Notes under the pieces: generated by a model
What the model saw: the letters and a program-made list of their open reading frames with translations, nothing else
What the model was told of the DNA's origin: nothing
Databases searched by the model: none
Translations under genes and position numbers: made by a program
DNA from: Micromonospora sp. M71_S20
Lineage (GTDB): Bacteria > Actinomycetota > Actinomycetes > Mycobacteriales > Micromonosporaceae
DNA length: 64,000 nt
Direction: 5' to 3'
Assembly (NCBI RefSeq): GCF_003664255.1
Contig: NZ_RCCV01000001.1
Span: 2,480,001-2,544,000, forward strand
Part shown: piece after piece, positions 23,459 through 32,135 of the stretch
How the letters are laid out: every line of letters begins with the position of its first letter
Numbering within the stretch: position 1 is the first letter of the stretch

Positions 23459-23644
23459 GTGAGTCATCTCGCACCGGGCCGCGCCGCCCTGCGCACACCT
23501 TAGGGCGAACGCACCGCAACCGCCGGGCAGGGGCTCCACCGAGTGACATGGATTGCCACGCCGCCGGCCCGCAGGCCGGACAGCGACGACGGCAGGGCGA
23601 CCGCGCCCGGACCACCCCGCCGCCGGGCCGGCGGCGGGGCGCGG
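23459..23644. other. intergenic stretch between etfD operator and crgA 3' repeats
   Basis: Part of a 406-bp gap. Beyond the operator, uORF and the repeats at 23645-23722 I see no gene with convincing codon usage. Short open frames here are Arg/Pro-rich shadows. Confidence 0.5.
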
Positions 23645-23722
23645 CGCTCAGCGCCGGCGGGAGAGCAGGACGCTCAGCGCCAGCGGGAGAGCAGGACGCT
23701 CAGCGCCAGCGGGAGAGCAGGA
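23645..23722. repeat. three tandem 26-bp copies spanning the crgA stop codon
   Basis: The 26-bp unit beginning CGCTCAGCGCC is present at 23645-23670, 23671-23696 and 23697-23722 with one substitution. The innermost copy contains the last codons and TGA of crgA (stop at 23700-23702). The 3' end of the gene has thus been tandemly copied outward, and each copy repeats the stop codon. Confidence 0.9.
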
Positions 23723-23963
23723 TCAGTGAGGCGACCATGGCGCCGAAGCCCACCGCGAGGTTCCAGTAACCCCACGACATGACCGGGTACTCCTGCTCGG
23801 AGAGGTAGTAGACCACCAGCCAGCCGATGCCGAAAACGATGAGGGCGACCGCCGAGACCGGGAGCCACACCGGGCTAGGCTTGCGCGTCGCCGCCGTCGC
23901 CGTCGGACGGACGTCCGTCGGCGGGGTGTACACCTTCTTCTTGCGAACCTGAGACTTGGGCAC
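23700..23963 (-). CDS. crgA: cell division protein CrgA
   Basis: 87 aa, typical CrgA. A basic N-terminus (MPKSQVRKKKVYTPP) precedes two TM helices (VWLPVSAVALIVFGIGWLVV and YWNLAVGFGAMVASLILL) separated by a short EQEYPVMSW loop. CrgA is a septum component that interacts with FtsZ, FtsQ, FtsI and wall synthases in actinobacteria. Its position next to the DUF881 gene and the pkn/rod cluster matches M. tuberculosis Rv0011c. The 3' end is tandemly duplicated outside the gene. Confidence 0.95.
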   Translation of the reverse strand: MPKSQVRKKKVYTPPTDVRPTATAATRKPSPVWLPVSAVALIVFGIGWLVVYYLSEQEYPVMSWGYWNLAVGFGAMVASLILLSRWR

Positions 23964-24190
23964 GACGCTCTCCAGAGGGGTTACGACCTCGTCCGGCCTG
24001 ACAACCGGGCGCGGGGGCGACGGTCCATGGCCAATAATGTTCGACAGCTAGCGTAGTCCCGAAGGCCCGTCCAATCCACGAATGGGGCGAGGCCAGTGCA
24101 CGGAGTGACCGAAAAAGGCGGGACTGTTCGGGTCGCCGCGGCGGCTCGCGCCTGCGCGGGCTGAACCAGACGACGGGGAAGGAACGCTCG

Positions 24191-24997
24191 GTGGAGTACA
24201 CATCCGGCGCGGCCTCCTGGCAGAAGGTGCTCCGGCGGGCGGTCGCCGGGCTGCTGCCTCGGCGCCCACGGCAGCGACGACCGGGCTGGTCGATCGGGGT
24301 GCCGCTGATCGCCGCCGCGGCCGGGCTGCTCTTCACCACCACGGCCACCACCGCCGGCGGCACCGCCCTGCGCGAGGACCGCCGACCCCAGCTCAACCAG
24401 TTGATCGAGGACCGGCGCGCGGAGGTGGCGGCCAGCGAGCGGCGTGCGGCCGACCTGCGCGACGAGGTCGAGGGCCGCACGAGCGCCCTGGCCAGCTCGG
24501 ACGGCCCGATCAGGGAACAGCAGGACCGGGCCGCCGCCAGCCGCGACGACGCCGGCTTCACCGCGCTCGCGGGGCCCGGGGTGACGGTGGAGCTCGACGA
24601 CGCGCCCCGGCGCAACGACGGCACGCTGCCCGCCGGGGCCACCAACGACGACCTGGTCGTCCACCAGGGGGACGTGCAGGCGGTGGTGAACGCCCTCTGG
24701 GCGGGAGGCGCCGAGGCCATGTCCATCATGAACGTCCGCGTGCTGTCGACCAGCGCGGTACGCTGCGTGGGTAACACCCTGCTGCTGCACGGCCGGGTGT
24801 ACTCCCCACCATTCAAGATCGTAGCAATCGGCGATCCGGCTGCCCTACGGCAGGCCCTCGCCGACTCACAGGGAGTCCGGTTGTTCAGGGACCTGGTCGA
24901 CGACTACAAGCTCGGTTACAAGGAGACCGTCTCCACGGTGACCGTGCCGGCGTTCGAGGACTCGACCACGCTGCGCTCGGCGACGGTGCCCCGGTGA
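24191..24997 (+). CDS. DUF881 membrane-anchored protein
   Basis: 268 aa. One N-terminal TM ([21 protein letters not shown], about residues 35-58), a ~60-residue coiled coil ([20 protein letters not shown]), then the DUF881 domain ([55 protein letters not shown]). The role is unknown, but the family lies next to division genes in many actinobacteria and firmicutes (Rv0012 here). GGGAAGGAA supports GTG 24191. The stop overlaps the sortase start (GTGA). Confidence 0.9.
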   Translation: MEYTSGAASWQKVLRRAVAGLLPRRPRQRRPGWSIGVPLIAAAAGLLFTTTATTAGGTALREDRRPQLNQLIEDRRAEVAASERRAADLRDEVEGRTSALASSDGPIREQQDRAAASRDDAGFTALAGPGVTVELDDAPRRNDGTLPAGATNDDLVVHQGDVQAVVNALWAGGAEAMSIMNVRVLSTSAVRCVGNTLLLHGRVYSPPFKIVAIGDPAALRQALADSQGVRLFRDLVDDYKLGYKETVSTVTVPAFEDSTTLRSATVPR

Positions 24998-27084
24998 ACG
25001 GCATACCGGACGACTGGTCCGAGGACCGCGACGGCCGTCACCGCGACGAGGGCGACGGGCCGACCGCCTTCCTGCCCAAGGTCGACCGGCCGGGGCCCAC
25101 CCCGGCCCGCCCCGCCGGCGCCTGGCCGGAACCCACGCTCCCGCCCCGCTCCCCGGCTCCCCGTCCGCCGCACGGGCCCGACCCGGCCGCCGGCCCCTCC
25201 GCCGGGTGGTCGCGCGCCGTGCCCGACCCCGCCCGCCCGACGCCGGAGCCCGGCCGTCCCGCGAACCCCGGCCATTTCCCGCCGCGCGCCGACCAGGCCC
25301 GCCCCGCCGGCGGCCCGGCCCGGCCCACCGAGCCCGGCCGCCCCGGTCCGGCGGACCTCGGCCGTCCCTGGCCCGCCAACTTCGGACGCCCCGGCTCCGC
25401 CGGCCCCGAGCGGCGCGGCCCTGCCGACCCCGGCCGCCCCGGCCACGCCGGTCCCGGCCGCGAGGAGCCCACGGATTTCGGCCGCCCGAGGCCCGCCGAC
25501 TTCGACCGGCACGAGTCCGGCTTCGACCGACGCGGGTCGGACTTCGACCGGCAGGGGTCCGACTTCGACCGGCGCGGACCGGACTTCGAGCGACACGGGT
25601 CCGGCTTCGACCGGCGTCGGTCCGGCGACCTCGACCGCCCGGCGCCCTCGGGCTTCGACCGGCCCGCTGACTTCGACCGTCCCGGGCCCGCCGAACTCCG
25701 CAACGCCGGCCCGGCCGACTCCGACCGTTCCCGGGCCGCTGACGCCGACCGTTCCCGGGCCGCCGACTTCGACCGGCGTGGAGCCGGTGACTCCCACCGG
25801 GCCGGCCCTGTGGGCTTCGATCGGCCGGGCCCCGCCGACCTCCGCCGCCCCGGCCCGGCCGACTCCGGCCCGTCCGCCCGGCCCGGTGCCGGCGGGTCGC
25901 CGCCGTGGTCCGGTGCCGGCCCGGTCCGGCCGGCTGCCCCACCGCACCCCGCGTCGCCGTCCGACGACCTCCGGCTGCCGGGCGGGACCGCAGCCGCCGG
26001 GCCGGCCGGCGAGCAATCGGTCCGTCCGCCGGTCGATCGGGCCGTCGCCCGGGAAGGCCGGCCGCCCGCCGACGCGCCGACCGCCTTCATCCCCAAGGTG
26101 GGCGCGTCGGCCAACGGCCCGTCGACCCCGGTCTCCCCGGCCGGCCCGGGCCGCGATGTCGATCCCGGGGCCACCGCCCTGATCCCGGCCGTCTCCGGGC
26201 GTACGCCGACCGCCCAGGCCGCACTCGTCGAGTCGACCGCCCTGATGGGCGCGGTACCGCGTCCCCCGAAGACGGACGAGCCGGAGGGCTCGGACACTCC
26301 CGCCGAGCAGCCTCGGCCACGCCGGGGCGAGCGGGTGGTCCAGCTCCGCCCGGAGCAGACCGGCGAGGGCTACAAGAGCGTCTACTCGGAGCTCACCCGG
26401 CCGTCACTGGGATCCCGGCTGCGTACCGGCATCCGGGTCAGCGGCGAACTGCTGATCACCTTCGGCCTGGTGGTGCTGCTCTTCGCCGGCTACGAGGTCT
26501 GGGGCAAGTCGGCGATCGTCGACGCCCACCAGACCGACCTCAGCCAGCAACTGGCGCAGGCGTGGGGCCCCGAGGGCGACCCGACGGTGGCGCCGTCGGC
26601 CAGCGCGTCCACCAAGCCGAAGCCGCCCGTGCAGGGCAAGCCCATCGCCGGGCTCTACATCCCCAAGCTCGACAAGAACTGGGTCGTCGTCGAGGGCGTC
26701 ACCCAGAAGGACATCCGGTACGCGCCGGGCCACTATCCCTCCAGCGCCCTGCCGGGCCAGGTCGGCAACTTCTCCGTCGCCGGGCACCGCAACCGGGCCA
26801 CCTTCTGGCGGCTCGACGAGCTGAACGACGGGGACGCCATCGTGGTGGAGGGCAAGACCGACTGGCACGTCTACAAGGTGACCCAGAGCCGGATCGTGAA
26901 GCCCACCCAGGTCGAGGTCGTGGCGCCCGTGCCGGGCAAGCCCGGGCAGAAGCCGACCAAGTCAATGCTCACCCTGACCACCTGCAACCCGAAGTTCGAC
27001 AACTACCAACGCCTGATCATCCACGCCGAGCTGGCACGCAGCCAGCCGAAGTCGGCGGGGCGCCCGGCGGAACTGGGGGCCTGA
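24994..27084 (+). CDS. class E sortase with a very long charged N-terminal extension
   Basis: 696 aa. The C-terminal ~230 residues are a class E sortase: TM anchor ([20 protein letters not shown], near residues 480-500), [31 protein letters not shown] with catalytic His, and [10 protein letters not shown] with catalytic Cys, followed by Arg in the last strand. The first ~450 residues are Pro/Arg/Asp/Gly-rich with FDR-type repeats at residues ~165-260 and three related TAFLPK/TAFIPK/TALIPA motifs near residues 24, 362 and 393. The extension is cytoplasmic if topology is standard. The enzyme anchors surface proteins to the wall. Translationally coupled to DUF881. Confidence 0.9.
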   Translation: MNGIPDDWSEDRDGRHRDEGDGPTAFLPKVDRPGPTPARPAGAWPEPTLPPRSPAPRPPHGPDPAAGPSAGWSRAVPDPARPTPEPGRPANPGHFPPRADQARPAGGPARPTEPGRPGPADLGRPWPANFGRPGSAGPERRGPADPGRPGHAGPGREEPTDFGRPRPADFDRHESGFDRRGSDFDRQGSDFDRRGPDFERHGSGFDRRRSGDLDRPAPSGFDRPADFDRPGPAELRNAGPADSDRSRAADADRSRAADFDRRGAGDSHRAGPVGFDRPGPADLRRPGPADSGPSARPGAGGSPPWSGAGPVRPAAPPHPASPSDDLRLPGGTAAAGPAGEQSVRPPVDRAVAREGRPPADAPTAFIPKVGASANGPSTPVSPAGPGRDVDPGATALIPAVSGRTPTAQAALVESTALMGAVPRPPKTDEPEGSDTPAEQPRPRRGERVVQLRPEQTGEGYKSVYSELTRPSLGSRLRTGIRVSGELLITFGLVVLLFAGYEVWGKSAIVDAHQTDLSQQLAQAWGPEGDPTVAPSASASTKPKPPVQGKPIAGLYIPKLDKNWVVVEGVTQKDIRYAPGHYPSSALPGQVGNFSVAGHRNRATFWRLDELNDGDAIVVEGKTDWHVYKVTQSRIVKPTQVEVVAPVPGKPGQKPTKSMLTLTTCNPKFDNYQRLIIHAELARSQPKSAGRPAELGA
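25510..25800 (+). repeat. FDR-type degenerate peptide repeats in the sortase gene
   Basis: About ten in-frame copies of a 6-8 residue unit of the type DFDRRGS / GFDRRRS / DFDRPGP lie in the sortase N-terminus. They are degenerate at DNA level but regular in protein, giving alternating acidic-aromatic-Asp-Arg patches. Confidence 0.75.
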
Positions 27085-27086
27085 CG

Positions 27087-27374
27087 GTGTACGGCTGGAT
27101 CTGGCGCAAGCTCCCCTTCGGGCTGCCCGGCAAGCTCGTCGGCAGCCTGCTGATCACCAGCGCGATGGTGGCCCTGCTCTGGTACGTGGTGTTCCCGTGG
27201 GCAGAGCCCCTGCTGCCCTTCGACGACGTGCAGGTCACCCAGGATTCCGGCGACCCCGGCGGCGACTCGGTGCCGGGCGGCGGGGAGGGCGAGGACGCCC
27301 CGCCCGGCGACGAGCACGAGCTGCCGTACGACACCGACGAGAACAACACCCCGCCTCCCTCTCCGGACGAGTGA
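27087..27374 (+). CDS. small single-TM protein downstream of sortase
   Basis: 95 aa. A short basic N-terminus (YGWIWRKLPFGLPGKL), one TM helix (LVGSLLITSAMVALLWYVVF), then an acidic Gly/Pro/Asp/Glu-rich tail to the end. The gene starts 2 nt after the sortase stop with GGGGG upstream and lies directly before pabA, so it is in the same operon. Unknown function; small acidic-tailed proteins at this position occur beside sortases in related genomes. Confidence 0.8.
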   Translation: MYGWIWRKLPFGLPGKLVGSLLITSAMVALLWYVVFPWAEPLLPFDDVQVTQDSGDPGGDSVPGGGEGEDAPPGDEHELPYDTDENNTPPPSPDE

Positions 27375-27381
27375 GCCCCTG

Positions 27382-28032
27382 ATGCGTGTCCTGGTGATCG
27401 ACAACTACGACTCGTTCGTCTTCAACCTGGTGCAGTACCTCGGCCAGCTCGGCGTGGACTGTGAGGTCCGGCGCAATGACGAGATCGAGGTCGCCGAGGT
27501 GGGCAGGGTCGGCGCGGCCGGCATCCTGCTCTCGCCCGGCCCCGGCAGCCCCGACCGCGCCGGCATCTGCCTCGACGTCGTCCGCGCGTACGGAGGCGAG
27601 CTGCCGATCTTCGGCGTCTGCCTGGGCCACCAGGCGATCGGCGAGGCCTTCGGCGCCACCGTGACCCGCGCCCCCGAGCTGCTGCACGGCAAGACCTCCG
27701 AGGTCCGCCACCGCGATGTCGGGGTGCTCGCCGGCCTGCCGGACCCGTTCACCGCCACCCGCTACCACTCGCTCGCCATGCTGCCCGAGACGCTGCCCGA
27801 GGAACTGGAGGTCACGGGCTGGACGGGTTCCGGGGTGGTGATGGCGATGCGGCACCGTACGCTGCCAATCGAGGGCGTCCAGTTCCACCCGGAGTCGGTG
27901 CTGACCGAGGGCGGTCACCTGATGTTGGCAAACTGGCTCGCCGCCTGCGGTCACCCGGAGGCGCTGGAGCGGGCCCCGGCGCTGGCTGCCGAGGTGGACG
28001 CGCGCCGCCGCGCCGCCTTCGCCACCACCTGA
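27382..28032 (+). CDS. pabA: aminodeoxychorismate/anthranilate synthase glutamine amidotransferase
   Basis: 216 aa class I glutamine amidotransferase. MRVLVIDNYDSFVFNLVQYL, LSPGPGSPDRAGIC, the nucleophile Cys in FGVCLGHQAIGEAFG, and the His-Glu pair in VQFHPESVLTEGG are all intact. It supplies ammonia to a chorismate-using partner (PabB or TrpE) for folate or tryptophan. The partner is not in the window, so pabA and trpG cannot be separated by context; this syntenic position (Rv0013) is annotated either way. Start 7 nt after the previous stop. Confidence 0.9.
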   Translation: MRVLVIDNYDSFVFNLVQYLGQLGVDCEVRRNDEIEVAEVGRVGAAGILLSPGPGSPDRAGICLDVVRAYGGELPIFGVCLGHQAIGEAFGATVTRAPELLHGKTSEVRHRDVGVLAGLPDPFTATRYHSLAMLPETLPEELEVTGWTGSGVVMAMRHRTLPIEGVQFHPESVLTEGGHLMLANWLAACGHPEALERAPALAAEVDARRRAAFATT

Positions 28033-28114
28033 CGGGCCGCGCGGATCGGATCGTCGGTACTCGTCACGGAATGTCTGAGGCCGGCATGGGGTCCTGCGCC
28101 CACCCACCGCACGG

Positions 28115-28876
28115 TCAGCTCTTCAGGGCGTCCTGGATCGCCGGGTCCGCGGGCGAGCTGACCGCGGGCGGCCTGCCTCGGACCGCGTCCCATGCCGCCT
28201 TGCTGCTGGCGAAGTAGTCCCGGACCGCCTTGCCGACGAGCAGGGCGGTCCCGCAGCCGGCACAGCGGGCGGCCACCCCCTCGACGTCGAGGCCGAGGTG
28301 CCGGCACAGCGTCACCGCGCGGGACAGGTGGTAGGACTGGGTCACGATCAGGGCGCGTTCGACGCCGTACACGTCGCGCGCCCGGGCGCAGGTGTCGTAG
28401 GTGTCCAGGCCGTACGGGTCCGCCACCACTCGACGCGCATCGACGCCGAGCCGCTCGGTCAGGTGGGCCGTCATCGCCGCCGTCTCGTCGCCTGACGCGC
28501 CGCCCCCGTCGCCCGACACGAGGACGACCCGGGCCCGCCCGCTGGTCACCAGCGCGGCGGCGGTCTCCAGGCGGCCGGTGAGCCGGTCACCCGGTTGACG
28601 GCCGTCCGCCGCCACGGCGGTGCCCAGGACGATCACGACATCGGCGGCCGGCGCGTCGGCCTCGCCGTACAGGTGGCCGCGGGCGGAGGTCGTCGTCCAG
28701 AGCCAGGGAAGGCTGGCCAGGAGCAGCGCCACCAGGCCCAGGACCGCCGCGCGGATCAGGCGTCGCCGCCACCGGTTCGTCCGCTCCGCCGCGCCTGTCG
28801 CCGGCCGATCGTCGTCGCCGACAGCCCGAGGGCACCGCCCGGCGGCAACAGAAGGACCCTGACCGGCGGCATCCAC
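28115..28876 (-). CDS. SanA/YdcF-like DUF218 membrane protein
   Basis: 253 aa from GTG 28876. One TM (AAVLGLVALLLASLPWLWTT) precedes a DUF218 domain: ADVVIVLGTAVAADGRQPGDRL, VLVSGDGGGASGDETAAM, DTYDTCARARDVYGVERALI and VTQSYHLSRAVTLCRHLG. E. coli SanA and YdcF relatives are linked to envelope barrier function. The gene follows pknB on the same strand with a 40-bp gap and may be the last member of that operon. The start is uncertain; another GTG lies about 30 nt upstream. Confidence 0.8.
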   Translation of the reverse strand: MDAAGQGPSVAAGRCPRAVGDDDRPATGAAERTNRWRRRLIRAAVLGLVALLLASLPWLWTTTSARGHLYGEADAPAADVVIVLGTAVAADGRQPGDRLTGRLETAAALVTSGRARVVLVSGDGGGASGDETAAMTAHLTERLGVDARRVVADPYGLDTYDTCARARDVYGVERALIVTQSYHLSRAVTLCRHLGLDVEGVAARCAGCGTALLVGKAVRDYFASSKAAWDAVRGRPPAVSSPADPAIQDALKS

Positions 28877-28916
28877 AGGACGCCGCCCAGCCGGGTCCCC
28901 CGCTCTCACGAGGGGG

Positions 28917-30722
28917 TCAGCGCTCGGGCAGCCGGGTCGGCGGAGTGGTCGGGAACGGGAAGCCGCCACCGCCGCCGTCTCCCGGAGTGGTCGGCGTGGT
29001 GCTGGGCGTCGGGCTCGCGGAGTCGGTGGGCGTCGGCTCGGCCTGCGGCACGGTGACCACGATCGTCACGGTCTTGCCCCTCGCGAGGTTGCTGCCGGCC
29101 TGCGGGGTCTGCGAGGTGACCTGGCCGGCCTCGTCCGGCGGCACCTCGCGGCCCTGCTTGACGTTGACGTCGTAGCCCGCCTCGTCCAGCTCCTCCTTGG
29201 CGTCGTCCTCGCTGGAGCCGACCACGTTGGGCACCTTGCCGACATTGCCCCTGGAGACGGTGAGGGTGACCGTGCTCTTCGCGGCGACCTGCTTGCCCGG
29301 CTCGGGCGACACCTCGAGGACGATGCCCTCCTTCTCGGCGTTGTCCTTCTCCTTCTTATCCACCTTGAAGCCGGCTTCCTCCAGCCGCTTCTTCGCGCCC
29401 TCGTAGGTGGAACCGACGAGGTCCGTCGGGATGGTCTTCATCTCCACGCCGCCGCAGACCCGGACGACGACGTCGCGGTTCGCCTCCAGGGGTGAGTTGG
29501 CAGGCGGATCCTGGTTGACGACCTGGCCCTTCTGGCAGGTGCCGAAGACCTGGTCGCCCTCCTTGGGCACCAGGTTCGCCTGCTCGATCCGGGCGAACGC
29601 CTCCTGCTGGGTCAGGCCGGTCACCGTGGGGACCGTGGTCCGGTCGTCGCCGTCGCGCTGACTCAGCAGGGCGGCGGCGAGGGCGATCACCGCGAGGACG
29701 CCCACCGCGGCGAACGTCGCGATCAGCCAGGAGGACGCCTTACGCCGCCGCGGGTCGCCGACCCGGGCCGGCATCTGCCGGGTCTGCGGGGCGCCGGGGG
29801 CGCCCGCATAACCGGCGCCGGCCGGGGCGAGCTGCGTCGTCTCCTCCTGCGGCAGCACGGGGGTCGCCATCACCGGGCGGCCGGCAGCCGCGCGGAGCAG
29901 GTCGGCCCGCATCTCGCCGGCGCTCTGGTAGCGGTTGAGGGGGTTCTTCGACAGCGCCTTGAGCACGATCGCGTCGACCGCGGGGTTGACGTCCGGGTTG
30001 ATGTCGCTCGGGGTCGGGGGCGCCTCCCGCACGTGCTGGTAGGCCACGCTGACCGGGCTGTCGCCGACGAACGGGGGATGCCCGCAGACCAGCTCGAAGA
30101 GCACGCAGCCGGCGGCGTAGACGTCGGAGCGGGCGTCGACCGCCTCGCCGCGCGCCTGCTCGGGCGAGAGGTACTGCGCCGTACCGATGACCGCACTGGT
30201 CTGCGTCATGGTGGTGGCGCCGCTGGCCAGCGCCCGCGCGATGCCGAAGTCCATCACCTTGACCTGGCCGGTCTGGGTCAGCATCACGTTGCCGGGCTTG
30301 ATGTCGCGGTGGATGATGCCGTGCCGGTGGCTGAACTCCAGGGCCGCGCACATGTCGGCGCAGATCTCCAGCGCCCGGCGCGGCTGGAGCCGCCCCTCGA
30401 CGCCCAGCACCTCCTTGAGGGTCCGCCCGTTGACGAACTCCATCACGATGAACGGCAGGGTCTCGCCGGTGGGCGCGGTCTCCTCGCCGGTGTCGTAGAC
30501 CGCGACGATCGCCGGGTGGTTGAGGGACGCGGCGTTCTGCGCCTCCCTGCGGAACCGCATCTGGAAGGTGGCGTCCCGGGCGAGGTCGGTGCGGAGCATC
30601 TTGATCGCGACATCCCGACCGAGCCGGAGATCGCGACCGCGGTGCACCTCGGCCATACCGCCGTAGCCGAGCAGCTCGCCGACCTGGTACCTGCCACCGA
30701 GCAGGCGGGCCTGCGCTGTCAT
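28917..30722 (-). CDS. pknB: PASTA-domain serine/threonine protein kinase PknB
   Basis: 601 aa. Kinase domain residues ~10-270: glycine loop LLGYGGMAEV, Lys in VAIKML, HRDIKPGNVML, DFGIARAL, then activation-loop threonines in TTMTQTSAVIGTAQYLSPEQ. A juxtamembrane linker and one TM (WLIATFAAVGVLAVIALAAAL) precede three PASTA repeats (VPTVTGLTQQEAF, VGSTYEGAKKRLEEAGF, VPNVVGSSEDDAKEELDEAG). The tail is Pro/Thr/Gly-rich. It senses muropeptides or lipid II outside and phosphorylates division and wall-synthesis proteins inside. ATG overlaps the pknA stop (ATGA). Confidence 0.95.
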   Translation of the reverse strand: MTAQARLLGGRYQVGELLGYGGMAEVHRGRDLRLGRDVAIKMLRTDLARDATFQMRFRREAQNAASLNHPAIVAVYDTGEETAPTGETLPFIVMEFVNGRTLKEVLGVEGRLQPRRALEICADMCAALEFSHRHGIIHRDIKPGNVMLTQTGQVKVMDFGIARALASGATTMTQTSAVIGTAQYLSPEQARGEAVDARSDVYAAGCVLFELVCGHPPFVGDSPVSVAYQHVREAPPTPSDINPDVNPAVDAIVLKALSKNPLNRYQSAGEMRADLLRAAAGRPVMATPVLPQEETTQLAPAGAGYAGAPGAPQTRQMPARVGDPRRRKASSWLIATFAAVGVLAVIALAAALLSQRDGDDRTTVPTVTGLTQQEAFARIEQANLVPKEGDQVFGTCQKGQVVNQDPPANSPLEANRDVVVRVCGGVEMKTIPTDLVGSTYEGAKKRLEEAGFKVDKKEKDNAEKEGIVLEVSPEPGKQVAAKSTVTLTVSRGNVGKVPNVVGSSEDDAKEELDEAGYDVNVKQGREVPPDEAGQVTSQTPQAGSNLARGKTVTIVVTVPQAEPTPTDSASPTPSTTPTTPGDGGGGGFPFPTTPPTRLPER

Positions 30723-32134
30723 CGCGTCTGTCGTCCTTCGCTCGTCGTCTCGTCGCTGCCCGACCGGGGCAGTTCCTGTCGACGGTACGACGTTCCGGTC
30801 GGATCGTCGCGTCCGTCGGGCCACAGCGCGCCGGACGTCACCGTCCGCGAGGTGGCCGCACCCGACTTCGTGCCCTCCCGCAGGCTGTAGGAAATCACGC
30901 CGGAGCAGACGAGGACCAGTACGGCCACGAGGATGGCGAGAAACACCATCCCGGACCGGGACCGCTGCCCGCCCGGCTGGTGCGCCGGCGGGACGGCGTG
31001 TCCCGCGTACGGCATCGGGCGGGCCTGCGGCACGGGCGCCGCGCCGCGCGGGTAGCCGTTCGGTGCCATCTGCGGGTGGTGGACCGACGCGGCGGGCGCG
31101 ACCGTGGTGGGGCGGTGCGGCGTGGCGGCCGGCCGGGGGTTCGCCGCGGGCGGCCGGTGGGCCGTCATGGGCGGACGCGGCGGCTGCGCGGCGACGTTCG
31201 GCGGCCGGTGGGGCGACACCGGCGGGCGCGGCGGCGGCACCTGGGCGCGGCCGGGCGGGGCGGCCGGCGACGCCGGGGCGGCGGAGATGGGCTGGCCGGC
31301 GGCCCGGGCCTGCTGGGAGAGCTGGGCCTTGAGCTGACGGGCCACCCCCGCCAGCGTGGCGGCGCTCGGCCAGCGTGCGGCCGGGTCCTTCGCCAGGGCC
31401 CGCTCGACCACCGCCCGGACCTGCGGCGGGATGTCGGCGGGCAGGGGGCGGGGGGCCTCGCGGACGTGCCGCATGGCGATCTCGAGGGGGTTGTCGCCCT
31501 CGAACGGGCGGCGGCCGGCGAGGCACTGGTAGGCCACCACGCCGAGCGCGTAGACGTCGGACGCGGGGGTGGCGACCCCGCCGGTGGCCTGCTCCGGGGA
31601 GATGTACGAGGCGGTGCCGAGCACCGAGCCGGCCGCGGTGAGCTGGGCGACCAGCTCCGACCGGGCGATGCCGAAGTCGGTGAGCACGAGGGTGCCGTTG
31701 GGCCGGACCAGCAGGTTGCCGGGCTTCACGTCCCGGTGCACGATGCCCTTCACGTGCGCCGCGTGCAGCGCGTCGGCGGCCTGGGCGACGAGCGCCATCG
31801 TGCGGGCCGGGGTGAGCCGGCCGACCCGGGACAGGCTGGCCGACAGCGCGTCGCCCTCGACGTACTCCATGACCAGGAAGGCGATCTGCTGGTCGTTGCC
31901 GAAGTCGTAGACGTCGACCACGCCGGGGTGGTTGATCGTGGCCATGGTGCGGGCCTCGCCCCGGAAGCGCTCGGCGAAGTCGGGGTCGTCGAGCAGCGCG
32001 GGGAGCAGGCTCTTGACGGCGACCGTACGGCCGAGCACCTGGTCGGTGCCGCGCCAGACGTCGCCCATGCCGCCGCTGGCGATCCGCTCGTCCAGGCGGT
32101 AGCGGTTGCCGAGCTGCACCCCGGGGCTGAGCAT
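30719..32134 (-). CDS. pknA: serine/threonine protein kinase PknA
   Basis: 471 aa. Kinase domain residues ~12-265: IASGGMGDVWRG, VAVKSLLP, HRDVKPGNLLV, DFGIARSELVAQ and GTASYISPEQATGG. A ~130-residue linker rich in Pro/His/Arg (RPPVSPHRPPNVAAQ) follows, then a TM near residue 400 (MVFLAILVAVLVLVCSGVI) and a short outside tail without PASTA repeats. It works with PknB in controlling cell shape and division. One base separates it from the pbpA stop; it overlaps pknB by 4 nt. Confidence 0.95.
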   Translation of the reverse strand: MLSPGVQLGNRYRLDERIASGGMGDVWRGTDQVLGRTVAVKSLLPALLDDPDFAERFRGEARTMATINHPGVVDVYDFGNDQQIAFLVMEYVEGDALSASLSRVGRLTPARTMALVAQAADALHAAHVKGIVHRDVKPGNLLVRPNGTLVLTDFGIARSELVAQLTAAGSVLGTASYISPEQATGGVATPASDVYALGVVAYQCLAGRRPFEGDNPLEIAMRHVREAPRPLPADIPPQVRAVVERALAKDPAARWPSAATLAGVARQLKAQLSQQARAAGQPISAAPASPAAPPGRAQVPPPRPPVSPHRPPNVAAQPPRPPMTAHRPPAANPRPAATPHRPTTVAPAASVHHPQMAPNGYPRGAAPVPQARPMPYAGHAVPPAHQPGGQRSRSGMVFLAILVAVLVLVCSGVISYSLREGTKSGAATSRTVTSGALWPDGRDDPTGTSYRRQELPRSGSDETTSEGRQTR

Positions 32135-32135
32135 G

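Noticed and set aside
25038..26297. Long minus-strand open frame (419 aa, Ser/Gly/Pro/Arg-rich) antisense to the sortase N-terminus
   Set aside because: It mirrors the low-complexity plus-strand repeats. The plus-strand frame has sortase domains, a GTGA-coupled start and a TM; the antisense frame has no domain, start signal or neighbour support.
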